Source: an uncultured Bacteroidota bacterium (lineage in GTDB: Bacteria; Bacteroidota; Bacteroidia; Bacteroidales; UBA12481). Taken from it: DNA of 53,343 bases. Below are positions 51,674 to 53,343 of the stretch, in pieces. The notes beneath the pieces were generated by a model that was given only the letters and a program-made list of their open reading frames with translations, did not search any database and was not told the origin of the DNA. The stretch lies in contig CAIXKO010000856.1 in the NCBI GenBank assembly GCA_903919925.1, positions 1 through 53,343 on the forward strand, given 5' to 3'. The translations under genes and the position numbers were made by a program. Numbering within the stretch: the stretch's first letter is position 1; the number at the start of each line of letters is the position of its first letter.

Positions 51674-52897
51674 ATGCCAATCATTCAGCAAAATAAAATA
51701 GTGCTTTTCGGAGCCGGAAAAATCGGAAGATCATTCATCGGCCAGCTGTTCAGCCGCGGTGGTTACGAGGTCGTTTTTGTGGATGTTTACAAGCAACTGA
51801 TCGATGAATTAAACATCAGGCGTTGTTACAAAGTTATCATTAAGTCTGATAATGAGGAAGTTTTGATTATTTCCAACGCAAGAGGAGTTTATGCCGGCGA
51901 CCACGAATCCGTAGCCATGGAGGTAGCAACCGCAGGCATTGTATCCGTTTCGGTTGGTCAAAACGGCTTACCGGGTATTTTTCCTTTACTCGCCAAAGGA
52001 TTAACTAACAGGCTTATTAATCAACCTGATGCCCCACTCGACATCATTATCGCCGAGAATATGCGGAATGCAGATCTGTATTTTCGCGATGAGCTAAAAA
52101 GACTTTTACCTGATGGATATCCTTTCAATGAACGGGTTGGACTGGTGGAAACCAGTATCGGAAAAATGGTACCGATCATGCTCAAAAAAGACGTGGACGA
52201 AGATATCCTGCAGGTTTTTGCAGAACCTTATAACACCCTGATACTGGATAAAAAAGCATTTAAAAACCCCATACCGGCTATCGAGGGGCTATCGCCAAAA
52301 GACAACATGAAAGCCTGGGTCGACCGTAAATTATTCATCCACAACCTGGGCCATGCAGCCGCCGCTTACATCGGATACCATTATAATCCCGGGTTTATCT
52401 ATATTCATGAAGCGCTTGATGTGCCCCATATTTTAACCCTGGTGAGAAAGGCAATGCTCCAATCGTCTGAAATTTTGCAACAACTATACCCAGGAGAGTT
52501 TACCGAAGCCGGGTTAACCAATCATATCGACGATTTGCTAAAACGTTTCCGTAATAAGGCACTGGGTGACACCATTTACCGGGTTGGTTGCGATTTACCC
52601 CGGAAACTGGGACCCGATGACCGCCTGGCAGGGGCAATAAAAGCAGCTTTAGCGCATGGACTGCCTTATGACAGGATACTTTTTCCGCTGGTTTGCGGTT
52701 TTAATTTCCGGGCACAGGACGAGCAAGGAAACAGGTTACCGCAGGATATTGAATTTGCGGCTCTTTATGAACAAGGTTTTCAACCGGTATTAACCAAAAT
52801 ATGCGGGTTTGATCCATCTCAAAACGTTGACTTATTCAATAAAGCCCAACTTATTGAGGAGAGGTTAAAGAATACTAACCCAGATAAAGGCAATTAG
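51674..52897 (+). CDS. Mannitol-1-phosphate 5-dehydrogenase-like polyol-phosphate dehydrogenase
   Basis: 407 residues. The N-terminal NAD loop VLFGAGKIGRSFIGQLFSRG and the segment IIIAENMRNADLYFRDEL, then RVGLVETSIGKMVPIM and the catalytic VDRKLFIHNLGHAAAAYIGY (Lys, His), match the long-chain mannitol dehydrogenase family, with MtlD the closest type. It would interconvert mannitol-1-phosphate, or another hexitol phosphate, and fructose-6-phosphate. No PTS gene is nearby and the partner is a PfkB kinase, so cytosolic phosphorylation of a polyol is likely. The kinase and dehydrogenase are probably co-transcribed. Confidence 0.85.
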   Translation: MPIIQQNKIVLFGAGKIGRSFIGQLFSRGGYEVVFVDVYKQLIDELNIRRCYKVIIKSDNEEVLIISNARGVYAGDHESVAMEVATAGIVSVSVGQNGLPGIFPLLAKGLTNRLINQPDAPLDIIIAENMRNADLYFRDELKRLLPDGYPFNERVGLVETSIGKMVPIMLKKDVDEDILQVFAEPYNTLILDKKAFKNPIPAIEGLSPKDNMKAWVDRKLFIHNLGHAAAAYIGYHYNPGFIYIHEALDVPHILTLVRKAMLQSSEILQQLYPGEFTEAGLTNHIDDLLKRFRNKALGDTIYRVGCDLPRKLGPDDRLAGAIKAALAHGLPYDRILFPLVCGFNFRAQDEQGNRLPQDIEFAALYEQGFQPVLTKICGFDPSQNVDLFNKAQLIEERLKNTNPDKGN

Positions 52898-52940
52898 CCA
52901 TTGCACCCTTCGGGGCTAACATCAATATTACGTTACAGTT

Positions 52941-53052
52941 ACCGTTTCCGTTTCCGATTCGGGTTCCGATTCCGTTTTCGATTCCGATTCCGTTCCGATT
53001 CCGATTCCGTTCCGGTTCCGATTCCGTTTTCGATTCTGATTCCGTTTCCGTA
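52941..53052. repeat. Degenerate hexamer tandem array (CCGATT/CCGTTT)
   Basis: About 18 units of a 6-bp repeat (CCGATT, CCGTTT, CCGTTC variants), starting 43 nt after the dehydrogenase stop. In frame it would read as alternating Arg-Phe or Ser-Asp, but there is no genuine gene. Confidence 0.85.
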
Positions 53053-53070
53053 TCGATGGGCCTCACCGAT

Positions 53071-53180
53071 CGCTGTTGTATAGCCATTTCATTGCAACGA
53101 ATACCGCAAAAGCCCTGAAAGGGCGAAATCCGCCAGCACAGGGTGTAGCCCTGTGTTACTAAGCCCCTCAACCCCATAGC
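53071..53180. repeat. REP-like element with two hairpins
   Basis: GCCCT-GAA-AGGGC (53112-53124) and CACAGGG-TGTAG-CCCTGTG (53137-53155) are two perfect hairpins 12 nt apart. The arrangement resembles the dispersed extragenic repeats of Bacteroidota with CCTGAAAGGGCG and CAGGG...CCCTG arms. No transposase is present. Confidence 0.6.
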
Positions 53181-53343
53181 CGTCAACCTAATGATTTAAT
53201 TAGTTGATAATCTAGCATATGAGATCCCTTTTGTTGTTTAAAGTATTAAAGGAGTTAGAGATTCCCGGACCCGTTTTGGATTTCAGCCGATAAACTTCAA
53301 GGGACGCATATTTGAGCCCACCACCCTCCATCCTGCTCACCGA
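53181..53343. other. Gene-free right edge
   Basis: 163 nt with no coding signal or recognised element. A TTAAAGTATTAAAGGAGTTAG stretch (first 20 bases considered) contains an AAAGGAG that could precede a gene beyond the window, but no start follows in range. Confidence 0.4.

Noticed and set aside
52875..53186. Open frames on both strands over the hexamer array and hairpins
   Set aside because: Repeat-derived Arg-Phe and Ser-Glu runs; no start signals and no family.

Overview
The window looks like chromosomal DNA of a free-living, probably marine or sediment, member of the Bacteroidota. The evidence is several proteins ending in type IX secretion (T9SS) sorting domains, a DUF5686-type outer-membrane protein, many secreted glycosidases, a Ser-type sulfatase, and promoter boxes of the TAnnTTTG type. 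The order cannot be fixed from this sequence; a Marinilabiliales/Bacteroidales-like genome is a guess. No plasmid, phage or insertion-sequence gene was seen.

Left part (1-20.7 kb): the 3' end of a POT peptide transporter, an empty 0.7 kb gap, a large secreted Asp-box beta-propeller, two small envelope proteins, ispH (minus strand), a tRNA-Gln(CTG), a DUF5686 protein (minus), then a multi-PAS histidine kinase cut by an in-frame TAA and overlapping by 4 nt a CotH-kinase/lamin-tail T9SS protein that is itself cut by a frameshift at an A6 tract. A second, intact CotH/lamin-tail T9SS protein lies tail-to-tail with it.

Middle (21-26 kb): a tightly packed six-gene run. It begins with a lysine 2,3-aminomutase-like radical SAM enzyme, two consecutive ATP-grasp ligases and a GNAT acetyltransferase, and continues into a TatD hydrolase and a TcdA-like E1 enzyme. 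The first four look like a pathway that makes a beta-amino acid, ligates it and acetylates it. This is the best candidate for an undescribed system here.

26-37 kb: a carbohydrate-degradation block (MGH1/GH63-like hydrolase, GH29 fucosidase, a discoidin protein, GH106 rhamnosidase, Ser-type sulfatase) suited to a sulfated fucose- and rhamnose-containing glycan. It is interrupted by a TerC-like membrane protein and bordered on both sides by octamer repeat arrays in opposite orientation. No SusC/SusD pair lies in the window.

37-45 kb: a T9SS gluzincin-like metalloprotease, a mazEF toxin-antitoxin pair with a likely operator, and a 52-nt relic of a second mazF 3' end just before the protease gene. 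A minus-strand trio follows: acyl-CoA synthetase, GNAT-like acyltransferase and CrtI-like oxidoreductase.

Right part (44.5-53.3 kb): a small lipoprotein, a URO-D family protein, two M14 carboxypeptidase paralogues (the first with a dismantled active site), a strong terminator, a PfkB sugar kinase, a mannitol-1-phosphate-5-dehydrogenase-like gene, and a repeat-rich gene-free end.
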